From Phyllobacterium chamaecytisi (GTDB taxonomy: Bacteria > Pseudomonadota > Alphaproteobacteria > Rhizobiales > Rhizobiaceae), in assembly GCF_020164455.1 (NCBI RefSeq), contig NZ_JAIQWW010000013.1, forward strand, positions 1 through 64,000: a stretch of DNA of 64,000 nt, given 5' to 3'. Positions 9,083 to 18,128 of the stretch are shown piece by piece. Each line of letters opens with the position of its first letter. Position 1 is the first letter of the stretch. The notes beneath the pieces were generated by a model that had not been told where the DNA came from, did not search any database, and worked only from the letters and a program-made list of their open reading frames with translations. A program made the position numbers and the translations under genes.

Positions 9083-9982
9083 ATGAGCATTACCGAACAG
9101 ACCAACCCGCATGTTCTCACCGACGACGCGCAGGGCATGAGCTATCTCAATCGGCTGCCGCGGCGGATCGTCGTCCTGTATCTGCCGCTTGCAGTCTTTG
9201 TCTTCGTGCTGATATTCCCATTCTACTGGATGGCGATCACGGCGGTGAAGCCAAACTCGCAGCTGACCGACTACAACAACTTCAGTCCCTTCTGGGTCGT
9301 GAAGCCGACGCTCGACCACATCAAATACCTGCTGTTCGAGACATCCTATCCAGGCTGGTTGTGGAACACACTGGTCGTTGCGGTGTGCGCCACAGCGCTA
9401 TCTCTGGCGGCATCCGTTTTTGCGGCCTATGCTATCGAGCGAGTGCGGTTCTCCGGATCGCGCCCTGTCGGCCTTTTGATCTTCCTCGCCTATCTGGTGC
9501 CGCCGTCGATCCTGTTTATTCCGCTTGCTGTCATCGTCTTCAAGTTTGGCATCTACGACACCAAGCTCGCGTTGATCTTCACCTACCCGACCTTCCTTAT
9601 CCCTTTCTGCACCTGGCTGCTGATGGGCTACTTCCGTTCGATCCCGTTCGAGCTTGAGGAAAGCGCACTGGTGGATGGCGCGTCGCGTTGGCAGATCCTC
9701 ATCAGGGTCATATTGCCGCTGGCGGTACCGGGATTGATATCGGCCGGTATTTTTGCCTTCACTTTGTCGTGGAATGAGTTCATCTATGCGCTGACCTTCA
9801 TCCAATCCTCGGAAAACAAGACTGTCCCGGTCGGCGTCCTGACGGAACTGGTGCGAGGCGATGTTTTCGAGTGGGGCTCACTGATGGCAGGCGCACTTTT
9901 CGGATCGCTGCCGGTCGTCATTCTCTACTCATTCTTTGTCGACTATTACGTTTCTTCCATGACCGGCGCGGTCAAGGAATAG
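9083..9982 (+). CDS. Sugar ABC transporter permease, MalG/UgpE type
   Basis: 299 aa with about six transmembrane segments and the EAA loop in the form [21 protein letters not shown]. The start is the ATG after GAGGGAGGAAACGA; an upstream in-frame extension into the preceding gene is not needed. Forms the heterodimeric channel with the preceding permease. Confidence 0.93.
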   Translation: MSITEQTNPHVLTDDAQGMSYLNRLPRRIVVLYLPLAVFVFVLIFPFYWMAITAVKPNSQLTDYNNFSPFWVVKPTLDHIKYLLFETSYPGWLWNTLVVAVCATALSLAASVFAAYAIERVRFSGSRPVGLLIFLAYLVPPSILFIPLAVIVFKFGIYDTKLALIFTYPTFLIPFCTWLLMGYFRSIPFELEESALVDGASRWQILIRVILPLAVPGLISAGIFAFTLSWNEFIYALTFIQSSENKTVPVGVLTELVRGDVFEWGSLMAGALFGSLPVVILYSFFVDYYVSSMTGAVKE

Positions 9983-10005
9983 CGGACACCCAGGAGCTCC
10001 TTGCA

Positions 10006-11808
10006 ATGACGACTTCCCACACCCCGAAAAAACTTCGCTCGCAGGAGTGGTTTGACAATCCTGACAATCCGGGGATGACGGCGCTCTATCTGGAGCGCTA
10101 CCTGAACTACGGCCTGACCCGCGCCGAGCTGCAATCGGGCAAGCCCATCATCGGCATCGCGCAGACCGGCTCCGATCTATCGCCGTGCAACCGCCATCAT
10201 ATCGAGCTGGCCAAACGCGTGCGTGATGGCATCATTGCGGCTGGCGGAATTCCTTTCGAGTTTCCGGTGCATCCGATCCAGGAAACCGGCAAGCGCCCGG
10301 GCGCTGCGCTGGACCGCAACCTTGCCTATCTTGGTCTCGTTGAAGTCCTGTTCGGCTATCCGCTGGACGGCGTCGTTCTGACGATCGGCTGCGACAAGAC
10401 CACCCCGGCCATGCTGATGGGCGCTGCTACCGTCAATATCCCTGCGATCGCGCTTTCTGTCGGACCAATGCTGAACGGCTGGCATCGCGGCGAACGCACC
10501 GGGTCCGGCACGATCGTCTGGAAGTCACGCGAGAAGCTGACCTCAGGCGAAATCAACTATGACCAGTTCATGGACATCGTCGCGTCGTCGGCTCCGTCGG
10601 TCGGCTATTGCAACACGATGGGCACCGCGACCACGATGAATTCACTGGCCGAAGCGCTTGGCATGGAATTGCCTGGCGGCGCTGCGATCCCGGCGCCTTA
10701 TCGTGAACGCGGACAGATTGCCTATGATACCGGCAAGCGCATCGTGGATATGGTTTGGGAAGATTTGAAGCCGTCGGATATCATGACCCGCGCGGCTTTC
10801 GAAAACGCCATCGTTATCAATTCGGCGATCGGAGGCTCGACAAATGCGCCGATCCATCTGAACGCCATCGCCCGCCACCTCGACATTCCCCTCGACAACG
10901 ACGACTGGCAGGCTATCGGCCATGATGTGCCGCTGCTGGTCAACCTGCAGCCCGCAGGCGAATATCTCGGCGAAGATTACCACCGGGCGGGCGGCGTTCC
11001 CGCCGTCGTCGCGGAGTTGATGAAAGCCCGCAAGCTGCCACATCCAGGCGCACTGACCGTCAATGGCCAGAGCATCGGCACAAACTGCGAAAATGCCGAA
11101 AATCTCAACACGGACGTCATCAAGACCTATGATGCGCCGCTGAAAATGAAGGCCGGGTTTATCAATTTGAAGGGCAACCTCTTCGATAGCGCCATCATGA
11201 AGACCAGCGTGATTTCCGAAGAGTTCCGCGAGCGCTATCTGTCCAACCCGGACGATCCGGAAGCCTTCGAAGGCATTGCCGAAGTATTCGACGGACCAGA
11301 GGATTATCATCATCGCATCGACGATCCGAAGCTTGCTCTTAACGAGAACAGCATCCTGATCATGCGTGGCACCGGGCCGATCGGTTATCCGGGCGCAGCG
11401 GAAGTCGTGAACATGCAACCGCCGGCTTATCTTCTGAAGAAGGGGATCCATGCACTGCCCTGCCTCGGTGACGGACGTCAGTCCGGAACGTCCGGCTCAC
11501 CTTCCATCCTCAACGCTTCACCAGAAGCGGCGGTGAATGGCGGCTTGGCTCTGGTACGCTCCGGCGATCATCTGCGCATCGATCTGAACAAGGGCACGGC
11601 CAATATTCTGATCGACGACGAGGAGTTGCAAAAGCGCAAGGACGATCTGATCGCGGCGGGCGGTTACAAATATCCGGCAAGCCAGACGCCGTGGCAGGAA
11701 ATCCAGCGCAGTATGGTCGGCCAGCTCGATGAGGGCATGGTGCTGAAGCCAGCCGTGAAGTATCAGCGCGTCGCCCAGACCAAGGGTCTGCCCCGCGATA
11801 ATCACTGA
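10006..11808 (+). CDS. IlvD/Edd-family sugar-acid dehydratase (arabonate/xylonate dehydratase type)
   Basis: 600-aa dehydratase. C61 (SPCNRHH), C129 (GCDKTTPAM) and C202 (YCNTMG) sit where the [2Fe-2S] ligands of L-arabonate and D-xylonate dehydratases lie, and the third site lacks the CPTCGSCSG form of true IlvD. The 600-aa length and the sequence [13 protein letters not shown] fit the pentonate branch. It removes water from an aldonate to give a 2-keto-3-deoxy acid. The ATG follows CAGGAG at 9 nt. Its position before an SDR and an FAH hydrolase matches the non-phosphorylating pathway that ends in C-C hydrolysis. The sugar stereochemistry cannot be read from the sequence. Confidence 0.85.
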   Translation: MTTSHTPKKLRSQEWFDNPDNPGMTALYLERYLNYGLTRAELQSGKPIIGIAQTGSDLSPCNRHHIELAKRVRDGIIAAGGIPFEFPVHPIQETGKRPGAALDRNLAYLGLVEVLFGYPLDGVVLTIGCDKTTPAMLMGAATVNIPAIALSVGPMLNGWHRGERTGSGTIVWKSREKLTSGEINYDQFMDIVASSAPSVGYCNTMGTATTMNSLAEALGMELPGGAAIPAPYRERGQIAYDTGKRIVDMVWEDLKPSDIMTRAAFENAIVINSAIGGSTNAPIHLNAIARHLDIPLDNDDWQAIGHDVPLLVNLQPAGEYLGEDYHRAGGVPAVVAELMKARKLPHPGALTVNGQSIGTNCENAENLNTDVIKTYDAPLKMKAGFINLKGNLFDSAIMKTSVISEEFRERYLSNPDDPEAFEGIAEVFDGPEDYHHRIDDPKLALNENSILIMRGTGPIGYPGAAEVVNMQPPAYLLKKGIHALPCLGDGRQSGTSGSPSILNASPEAAVNGGLALVRSGDHLRIDLNKGTANILIDDEELQKRKDDLIAAGGYKYPASQTPWQEIQRSMVGQLDEGMVLKPAVKYQRVAQTKGLPRDNH

Positions 11809-11825
11809 CCTGGAGAGCAGGAAAT

Positions 11826-12581
11826 ATGGCGAATTCGATCAGGCGCTACGAGGGGCGGCACGCGGTCATTTCCGGTGGCGCTTCCGGCATCGGCTTCAAA
11901 ACCGCTGAGCGAATTGTGTCGGAAGGTGGCACGGTTTCGCTCTGGGATGTCGATGCTGCCAAGATCGATGAGGCGCGTGCTGTACTTGGATCGTCGTCAA
12001 CGCACGGTGTAAGGCTTGATGTCTCCGATCCGGATCAGGTGGAGAGGGCTGCAAAGGAAACAGCGGAGAAGCACGGCAAGATCGACATTCTGGTTTGCTC
12101 TGCCGGCATCACCGGCCCGAACGCCAAAGTTGCCGATTATCCAATCGATCAGTGGAAGCGCGTCTTCGACATCAACATCCACGGGCTTTTCTTCTGCAAC
12201 CGCTTTGTCGTGCCCATCATGCAGAAGAACGGCTACGGCCGGATCGTCAATGTCGCTTCCATCGCAGGCAAGGAAGGTAACCCCAACGCCTCGGCCTATA
12301 GCGCATCGAAAGCGGCGGTCATCGGCCTGACAAAATCACTCGGCAAGGAGCTTGTCAGCGATGGCATCACTGTCAATGCGATTACCCCTGCCACGGTGGA
12401 TACACCCATCCTCGAGCAGCTAAAGCCCGAATTCATCGACTATATGCTCTCGAAAATTCCCATGCAGCGCTTCGGCAAGGTCGAAGAGCTGGCATCGTTG
12501 ATCACTTGGATCGCCAGCGAGGAATGCTCGTTCACGACCGGTGCCGTCTTCGATATTTCCGGTGGCCGTGCCACATACTGA
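11826..12581 (+). CDS. SDR, probable 2-keto-3-deoxy-sugar-acid 4-dehydrogenase
   Basis: 251-aa classical SDR: SGGASGIGFKTAE cofactor loop, D-V pair (LDVSDPDQ), CSAGIT, catalytic Ser in NVASIAGKEG and Y-x-x-x-K in AYSASKAA, then NAITPATVDTPI. Wedged between a sugar-acid dehydratase and an FAH-family hydrolase, it fits the step that oxidises a 2-keto-3-deoxy acid at C4 to the 2,4-diketo acid, as known for L-fuconate and L-rhamnonate routes. SD GAGAGCAGG just upstream. The activity is inferred from order. Confidence 0.8.
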   Translation: MANSIRRYEGRHAVISGGASGIGFKTAERIVSEGGTVSLWDVDAAKIDEARAVLGSSSTHGVRLDVSDPDQVERAAKETAEKHGKIDILVCSAGITGPNAKVADYPIDQWKRVFDINIHGLFFCNRFVVPIMQKNGYGRIVNVASIAGKEGNPNASAYSASKAAVIGLTKSLGKELVSDGITVNAITPATVDTPILEQLKPEFIDYMLSKIPMQRFGKVEELASLITWIASEECSFTTGAVFDISGGRATY

Positions 12582-12606
12582 TTCTCCCAGCTAGAAAGGT
12601 TATCCC

Positions 12607-13446
12607 ATGAAACTCTTGCGCTATGGTCCTGTTGGTCAGGAAAAGCCCGGTCTTGTCGACAAGGATGGCAAGGTGCGTGATCTCTCCGCCCACGTCAAAG
12701 ACATCGCAGGCGATGCAATTTCTCCCGACGGCCTAAAGAAGCTTGCGGCTATCGATCCGGCAAGCCTGCCCGTCGTCAACGTAGACCGCTATGGTCCCTG
12801 CGTGGCTGGCACCGGCAAATTCATCTGCATCGGCCTCAACTATTCCGACCATGCCGCCGAGACGGGGGCAACGGTGCCACCGGAGCCTATCATCTTCATG
12901 AAGGCGACTTCAGCGATCGTTGGGCCTAACGACAACGTTGAAATCCCGCGTGGCTCGCTCAAGACCGATTGGGAAGTTGAACTCGGCGTTGTCATCGGCA
13001 AGCACGCAAAGTATGTCGACGAAGATGAAGCGATGGACCATGTTGCCGGCTATTGCCTGATCAATGACGTATCGGAGCGTGCTTTCCAGGCCGAGCGCCA
13101 GGGCCAGTGGACCAAGGGTAAAAGCGCCGACACGTTCGGCCCGACCGGCCCATGGCTGGTGACAAAGGACGAGATCGAAGATCCGCAGAACCTGAAAATG
13201 TGGCTCGATGTCAATGGTCATCGCTACCAGAACGGCACATCGGCAACGATGGTCTACGGCGTCAAGTATCTCGTGTCATACCTGTCGCAATTCATGAGCC
13301 TGCATCCAGGCGATATCATCTCGACAGGTACGCCTCCCGGTGTCGGCCTCGGGCAAAAGCCCAATGTGTTCCTCAAGGAAGGCGATGTCATTACGCTCGG
13401 CATCGAGGGACTTGGCGAGCAGCGCCAGGACGTGGTGCAGGGATAA
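12607..13446 (+). CDS. Fumarylacetoacetate hydrolase family protein (diketo-3-deoxy-acid hydrolase type)
   Basis: 279 aa. N-terminal cap of about 60 residues, then the FAH core: IGLNYSDHAAETG, PIIFMKATSAIVGPND, DWEVELGVVIGK (metal-binding Glu pair), GYCLINDVSERAFQ and ISTGTPPGVGLGQKP. Mg-dependent hydrolases of this group cleave 2,4-diketo-3-deoxy-sugar acids to pyruvate plus lactate or glycolate. Last gene of the operon; a strong hairpin follows. Ureidoglycolate lyase and acylpyruvate hydrolase are alternative names for the same fold, but context favours the sugar-acid role. Confidence 0.85.
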   Translation: MKLLRYGPVGQEKPGLVDKDGKVRDLSAHVKDIAGDAISPDGLKKLAAIDPASLPVVNVDRYGPCVAGTGKFICIGLNYSDHAAETGATVPPEPIIFMKATSAIVGPNDNVEIPRGSLKTDWEVELGVVIGKHAKYVDEDEAMDHVAGYCLINDVSERAFQAERQGQWTKGKSADTFGPTGPWLVTKDEIEDPQNLKMWLDVNGHRYQNGTSATMVYGVKYLVSYLSQFMSLHPGDIISTGTPPGVGLGQKPNVFLKEGDVITLGIEGLGEQRQDVVQG

Positions 13447-13460
13447 TTGACGATAGCAAG

Positions 13461-13499
13461 CTACCCCCTCATCCGACCGATGGCCGGATGAGGGGGTAG
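13461..13499. terminator. Bidirectional hairpin between convergent operons
   Basis: CTACCCCCTCATCCG and its exact complement form a 15-bp stem with a 9-nt loop, placed between the stop codons of the FAH gene and tamB. No T-tract on either side, but the position between convergent genes and the stem strength support a shared terminator. Confidence 0.7.
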
Positions 13500-13505
13500 T
13501 ACAAG

Positions 13506-16500
13506 CTAGTAGTCCTTTTCGAAGAACAGCCCAGCGCCGGAATCGCCATTGGCTCCCACAGCGCCCTTGGCTTTCAGGTTCGGCGTAATATCGAGATTGA
13601 TGGTGCCCTTGGTGGAACCCGCCGCGCCGGCCTCGACGCCCAGATAGACATTGTCGCGGATATAGCGGCCGGCGCGCACGCCGGCGTTGCCTTTGCTGTC
13701 AGTAACGACATCGAGGTCATCGAGCCCGGTGTTCTTGCGCAGACTGTCCAGCAATGATGAATTCGAACCACCGGCAAGCTCGGCCGCTGCCGCAGCGAGC
13801 CGTGCGACCTGGAATGCGGACAGTTCGCTGATCGAGCGGTTGAAGATCAACCGGGCCATGACCTCATCCTGCGGCAATTCCGGCTGCGACGAGAAGGTGA
13901 TTTGCAAGTCCGAAACGCGGCCTCTCACCATGACGTTCACAGTGATATCGGAGCCCTGCGTGCTCGCAACGAAGTTGATATCCGGATCAAGGTCGCCAAC
14001 CAGAGTTACCTGGCCTTCGGTGAAAGTAATGCGCTGGCCAAGTATGCCCAGCCTTCCGCGAATGAGATCGAATGCACCGACCGGCTGGACGTTCGTCGCC
14101 GGACCGGTGATCCGCACGGAACCGCCGATTTCCGCATCGAGGCCGCGGCCCCGAATGAAAATCCTGTTGGGCGCGGTGACGTTAATATCGAGCCGCACTA
14201 CGCTTGGACGTGCAGTTGGCGTTGCCACCTGAGGTTGATCAGCCCTGGCGCGTTTCAACGTCTGCTCAACCGCCTTTGACGGATCCTTGTGCTTGACATC
14301 GATAACGGCAGAAGAGCCGCCAAAGCTTTCAGGCACGGTAATTTCCGCCCGGTCGATATTGATATTGCCGGAGATAACGGGATCCCGCGTGAGAGGACCC
14401 TTGACCGCAAGTGCACCGGTCACGGTTGCCGCAACCAGAGTGCCATCCACATAGCGCGCCCTGTCCAGCTTGATATCGATGTTGGCCGGAAAGTTGGCAG
14501 CCGCATCGGTCGAAATCGTCCCGGTTGCGCTGATGGTGCCGCCGGTCGACAGGCTCGCATTGAACGTACGGATGGTGACCGTGGTTCCCTCCATGCTGCC
14601 GAGCAGGGTGATGCGCTGCAGGCGTAGATTGGCTTCTGGATCGACGACCTCGGCACCATTGGCAGAGAACATGCCTCTGATCTGCGGCTGAGCGAAGCTG
14701 CCGGATACGGATGCCGTAAGGTCGATGTTTCCTCTGGCCTGAGTGCCTCGATCCGCAAGGAAGCGGTTGGCCAACGACAAGGGAATATTGCCCGTGACGT
14801 TGATGCCGAGGCCGGACCCGGACACCGGAACATTGCCGCTTGCCGAAACCGTAAATCCTTGCGGGCCATCGACTTTGGCCGAGGAAAGCGTCAGCGTATT
14901 GTTTGCGAAACGACCCGCTGCCGCAAGCTGCAACGGGCTAAGCCCCGCCTCCTGCAGCGGCCTGGCGGACAGTCCGGCGCCTTTCAGGTCGAACTCGGCA
15001 TTGGGTCTTTGCAACGTACCGGTGACCCGGCCCCTGCCGGAAATAACCCCTGCAAGGTTCTGGTTCTTGACGACGCCATTCAGCGCCGTTAGCGGGAAGC
15101 TCTTCAGATCGAAATCGACGCCGAGCTGTCCCTGTGCCAGGGGCACGGAGCCTCTGGCTGAAGCATCCAGCCCACCCGCCCCTGTCAGATGCGCATCGAC
15201 ATTGAGCTGGTCCGTGGTCGACGTGCCTTTGGCATCCAGGTTAAGCGCGTCGAGTCCGGCTTTTTTCAGCGCTGCGGCAGTGACACTCCGCGCCTGCATA
15301 TCGAAATTCACGTCGGGTCTTTGCCTAGTACCCCCGACCTTCGCTGTGCCATTAATCTCGCCGCCAAGTCCAAGGTCAGGCTTGATGGTGTTGGCGATAT
15401 CGAGCGGCAATCTTTGGATCGCAACGGCAAGATTGAGCGTTTCCGCCACTTCGCCGCCGACTGTAACCCTGCCCTGCCCAACGTCGAGCACGATATTGCC
15501 AAAGGACATATTGCTACCGGCAACATTGATGGCGGCGGGCTGGACCAGCCGCGCAGCGAGCGCGCCGCGGGTAAGCTCGGCATTTGCCAGCGACAGCAGG
15601 TAACCCTTGTCCGTTGGCTGCAAGGCTCCCTGAAGTGAAGTCCGTGCTCCATTGTTCAATCCGGCATTGAGCCTGAAGTTGGTGGTCTTCCCGTCCTGCG
15701 TTGCCTGAGCGTCAAGGTTGTTGACGACGATGCCCGAGGCCGAAACATCCGATGCAGTCACGCTGCCGTTCGCGGAAGGAACTTTGAAAATGTCCTGCGC
15801 GGCCAATGCGATCGCTGCCTTGCCGACGACGATGTCGTTGGCCTTGAGATTGTCGATCTGCCCCTTGATATCGACGTTCTGTTTCTCGTCGTCATGCGAA
15901 AGGGCAATGGTGGCATCAGCCTTGCCCGTGGCCTCGACGAGAAACAGCGCGGCAGCCGTCGAGACATCGCTGGAGGCAAGTGTCAGATTGCCGTTGTAGA
16001 GCCCTTGTTTCGACTGCGTAACATCGCCACGCAGTCGCGTTCCGCCTGCGATGAAGGAGATGTCGGTCAGCCGCTTTTCGTCCTGACGCAGCGCGATTTC
16101 CGTCGCAAGGTCGGCGCGGATGCCATCGAGGAAGGCAAGACCCGAGACCTTGCCATCGACGATGTCCTTATAGAGCGTACCGTTGAAGGTCAGATCGCCC
16201 TGCGTCAGCTTGCGGCCGGAAAGTGTTCCTTCGGGAACCCCGGCGTTGAACGCAAGGGCGATGATATTGTCCTGGCCGCGCGCGCTGCCTTTGACCTTCA
16301 AAGCTCCGCCTGCCTTCTCGGAAAGAAGCGCGAGATCGGTGAGGTCGAGGCCGAAATCGAAGTTCGCGGCCCCCGTCGCGAAAGTTCCGTTGGCCGTTAC
16401 CAACGTTTGCGGATTTTCGACCCGGAAATTCTTCGCGCTCAGCCCGGCTTCGCCTCGCGCCACCCCGCCAGTGATCCGCGTTTCACCCGCCAGCACCTTG

Positions 16501-18128
16501 TCCGCCGCGTCTATACCAAGCTTCATGCCGGTGGCATGGCCATCGAGCATGAGATCAAAGGCCCCGGTGAGCGCTTCGACAAGGCCATTGGCCTTAAGAT
16601 CGATCGTCCCGGCGAGATCACGCCCTGCCAGCGCCGAAAACGGCGCGAGACTCGAAGCCTTGACGAAGATGTCGCCCCGGTAGGCAAACTTGTCGATGGT
16701 CCCGGCCAGAGCCGTGCTGAATCCGTTTGCTGCAATCAATGCCTGCTTCAGATTGACGGGCGTTCCGGCTTTCCAGTCGCCATTGATCTTAAGCTGGATC
16801 AGTTCCCCCAAGGCTTCGGCGATGTCGGCGCGCGTGGCCGTGATACCGGCGACTTCGCCATTCACATCATAGGTCAGCGAGCGCGCCGTGGGATTGTCGA
16901 TGTTCTCCGCGAGACCTTTAGCAACGAGATTGATGGATTTCGAGGCAAAGCTATCCGTGGTGAAGTTGGTCACTTCGACGGTGCTCGACCAATCATTGTT
17001 GGTACTGGTGCCGAAACCAACCGCCAGCACTGCCTTGTCGACCGTCGTCTGCCCACCTTTGACAGGCAAAATCACCTTCTTGCCGGTCGGATCGGCGATT
17101 GTCGCATCGACCTTCAGGCGCTTCAGAAAGCCGTCATTCGTCGTTTCACCATTCGCGTCGAGCACGAGAGCATTGCTCTTGATGTTCAAACGGTCCAGCG
17201 CGATGCCGCCGGCGTCGCGCATCACACCGTTGACGATCAGTGTCGTTTCATTGCCAAAGAAATCCCGAAAAATCGGCGGGATCAGCGCGGCGATTTCACC
17301 GTTGAGATTGGTCTTGAAACCGAGCCCGTCACTCTGACGGTCGAGTTTCGTATCGCCGGTGAGCACCCGCTTGCCTGCCGCATCGAGCGTCAGTTGCAAC
17401 AGGAGATCGCTGAGCGGTCCGGAGCCTTTCAATGCAAGAGCAACCGGCGGTTTGCCTTCGATGTTGAGAAGATTGGCAACGATACCGTTTTGCGGCTCAT
17501 TCAAGGTCAAGTCGAGATCGAGCTGCTGACTTTGATTGGCATAAGCAGCCTTGATCCGGAATTCGCCACCCGGTCCATCAAGGCGTTGCACCTGCAAGTT
17601 CGAATCCAGCGACCCGCTTTCGAGCGTCAGGTTGCCTGCCAGGGAAATTTCGGACTTGAGACCAAAAACACCATCGCCAAAAGCGATGCGCCCAATGTTC
17701 AACTGCTGCAGGATCACCGCCAGCGGCAGTTCCGGCAGGCTGAAACCCTTGGCCTCCGGAGAAGGCAAGCTCTCGTCCGGCAACGGCTTGCGCAGGATAT
17801 CGATACGATCGGCAGCGAGCGTATTGATATCCAGCCGGCCGCGCAGCAATGCAAGCCGGCTCCAGACGATCCTGGCATTGGTGACCCTCAGCCAGATGCC
17901 TTCCCGGTCGGCAACCGTGATGCTGCCGATGCTGGCTTCGGAGGAGAGAACACCCTGAATACCGGAAATGACGATTTGCCGGTTAGGCGTGGAGAGCTGA
18001 TTCTGTACGAAGCTCAGGAAGAAGGATTTCTCAGCTTCGGCGCTTGCAGAGTCCTGAGCCTGCGCATCTGGCGCGAGGATTGGGCTCATAAAGAGCAGGA
18101 GAAAGAGAGCTGCGATAATCCGGGTCAA
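13506..18128 (-). CDS. tamB: Translocation and assembly module protein TamB (AsmA-like/DUF490)
   Basis: 1540-aa bridge-like protein anchored in the inner membrane and spanning the periplasm; it works with TamA in outer-membrane protein insertion and phospholipid transport. N-terminal hydrophobic segment IIAALFLLLFMSPILA followed by AQA, then long repetitive beta-taco sequence rich in alternating polar and apolar residues. The conserved DUF490 C-terminus is present (VSDLQITFSSQPELPQDEVMARLIF, ELAGGSNSSLLDSLRKNTGLDDLDV). The start is TTG overlapping the tamA TGA, with AGGA 8 nt upstream, so translation is coupled. A long antisense reading frame is a shadow. Confidence 0.93.
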   Translation of the reverse strand: MTRIIAALFLLLFMSPILAPDAQAQDSASAEAEKSFFLSFVQNQLSTPNRQIVISGIQGVLSSEASIGSITVADREGIWLRVTNARIVWSRLALLRGRLDINTLAADRIDILRKPLPDESLPSPEAKGFSLPELPLAVILQQLNIGRIAFGDGVFGLKSEISLAGNLTLESGSLDSNLQVQRLDGPGGEFRIKAAYANQSQQLDLDLTLNEPQNGIVANLLNIEGKPPVALALKGSGPLSDLLLQLTLDAAGKRVLTGDTKLDRQSDGLGFKTNLNGEIAALIPPIFRDFFGNETTLIVNGVMRDAGGIALDRLNIKSNALVLDANGETTNDGFLKRLKVDATIADPTGKKVILPVKGGQTTVDKAVLAVGFGTSTNNDWSSTVEVTNFTTDSFASKSINLVAKGLAENIDNPTARSLTYDVNGEVAGITATRADIAEALGELIQLKINGDWKAGTPVNLKQALIAANGFSTALAGTIDKFAYRGDIFVKASSLAPFSALAGRDLAGTIDLKANGLVEALTGAFDLMLDGHATGMKLGIDAADKVLAGETRITGGVARGEAGLSAKNFRVENPQTLVTANGTFATGAANFDFGLDLTDLALLSEKAGGALKVKGSARGQDNIIALAFNAGVPEGTLSGRKLTQGDLTFNGTLYKDIVDGKVSGLAFLDGIRADLATEIALRQDEKRLTDISFIAGGTRLRGDVTQSKQGLYNGNLTLASSDVSTAAALFLVEATGKADATIALSHDDEKQNVDIKGQIDNLKANDIVVGKAAIALAAQDIFKVPSANGSVTASDVSASGIVVNNLDAQATQDGKTTNFRLNAGLNNGARTSLQGALQPTDKGYLLSLANAELTRGALAARLVQPAAINVAGSNMSFGNIVLDVGQGRVTVGGEVAETLNLAVAIQRLPLDIANTIKPDLGLGGEINGTAKVGGTRQRPDVNFDMQARSVTAAALKKAGLDALNLDAKGTSTTDQLNVDAHLTGAGGLDASARGSVPLAQGQLGVDFDLKSFPLTALNGVVKNQNLAGVISGRGRVTGTLQRPNAEFDLKGAGLSARPLQEAGLSPLQLAAAGRFANNTLTLSSAKVDGPQGFTVSASGNVPVSGSGLGINVTGNIPLSLANRFLADRGTQARGNIDLTASVSGSFAQPQIRGMFSANGAEVVDPEANLRLQRITLLGSMEGTTVTIRTFNASLSTGGTISATGTISTDAAANFPANIDIKLDRARYVDGTLVAATVTGALAVKGPLTRDPVISGNINIDRAEITVPESFGGSSAVIDVKHKDPSKAVEQTLKRARADQPQVATPTARPSVVRLDINVTAPNRIFIRGRGLDAEIGGSVRITGPATNVQPVGAFDLIRGRLGILGQRITFTEGQVTLVGDLDPDINFVASTQGSDITVNVMVRGRVSDLQITFSSQPELPQDEVMARLIFNRSISELSAFQVARLAAAAAELAGGSNSSLLDSLRKNTGLDDLDVVTDSKGNAGVRAGRYIRDNVYLGVEAGAAGSTKGTINLDITPNLKAKGAVGANGDSGAGLFFEKDY

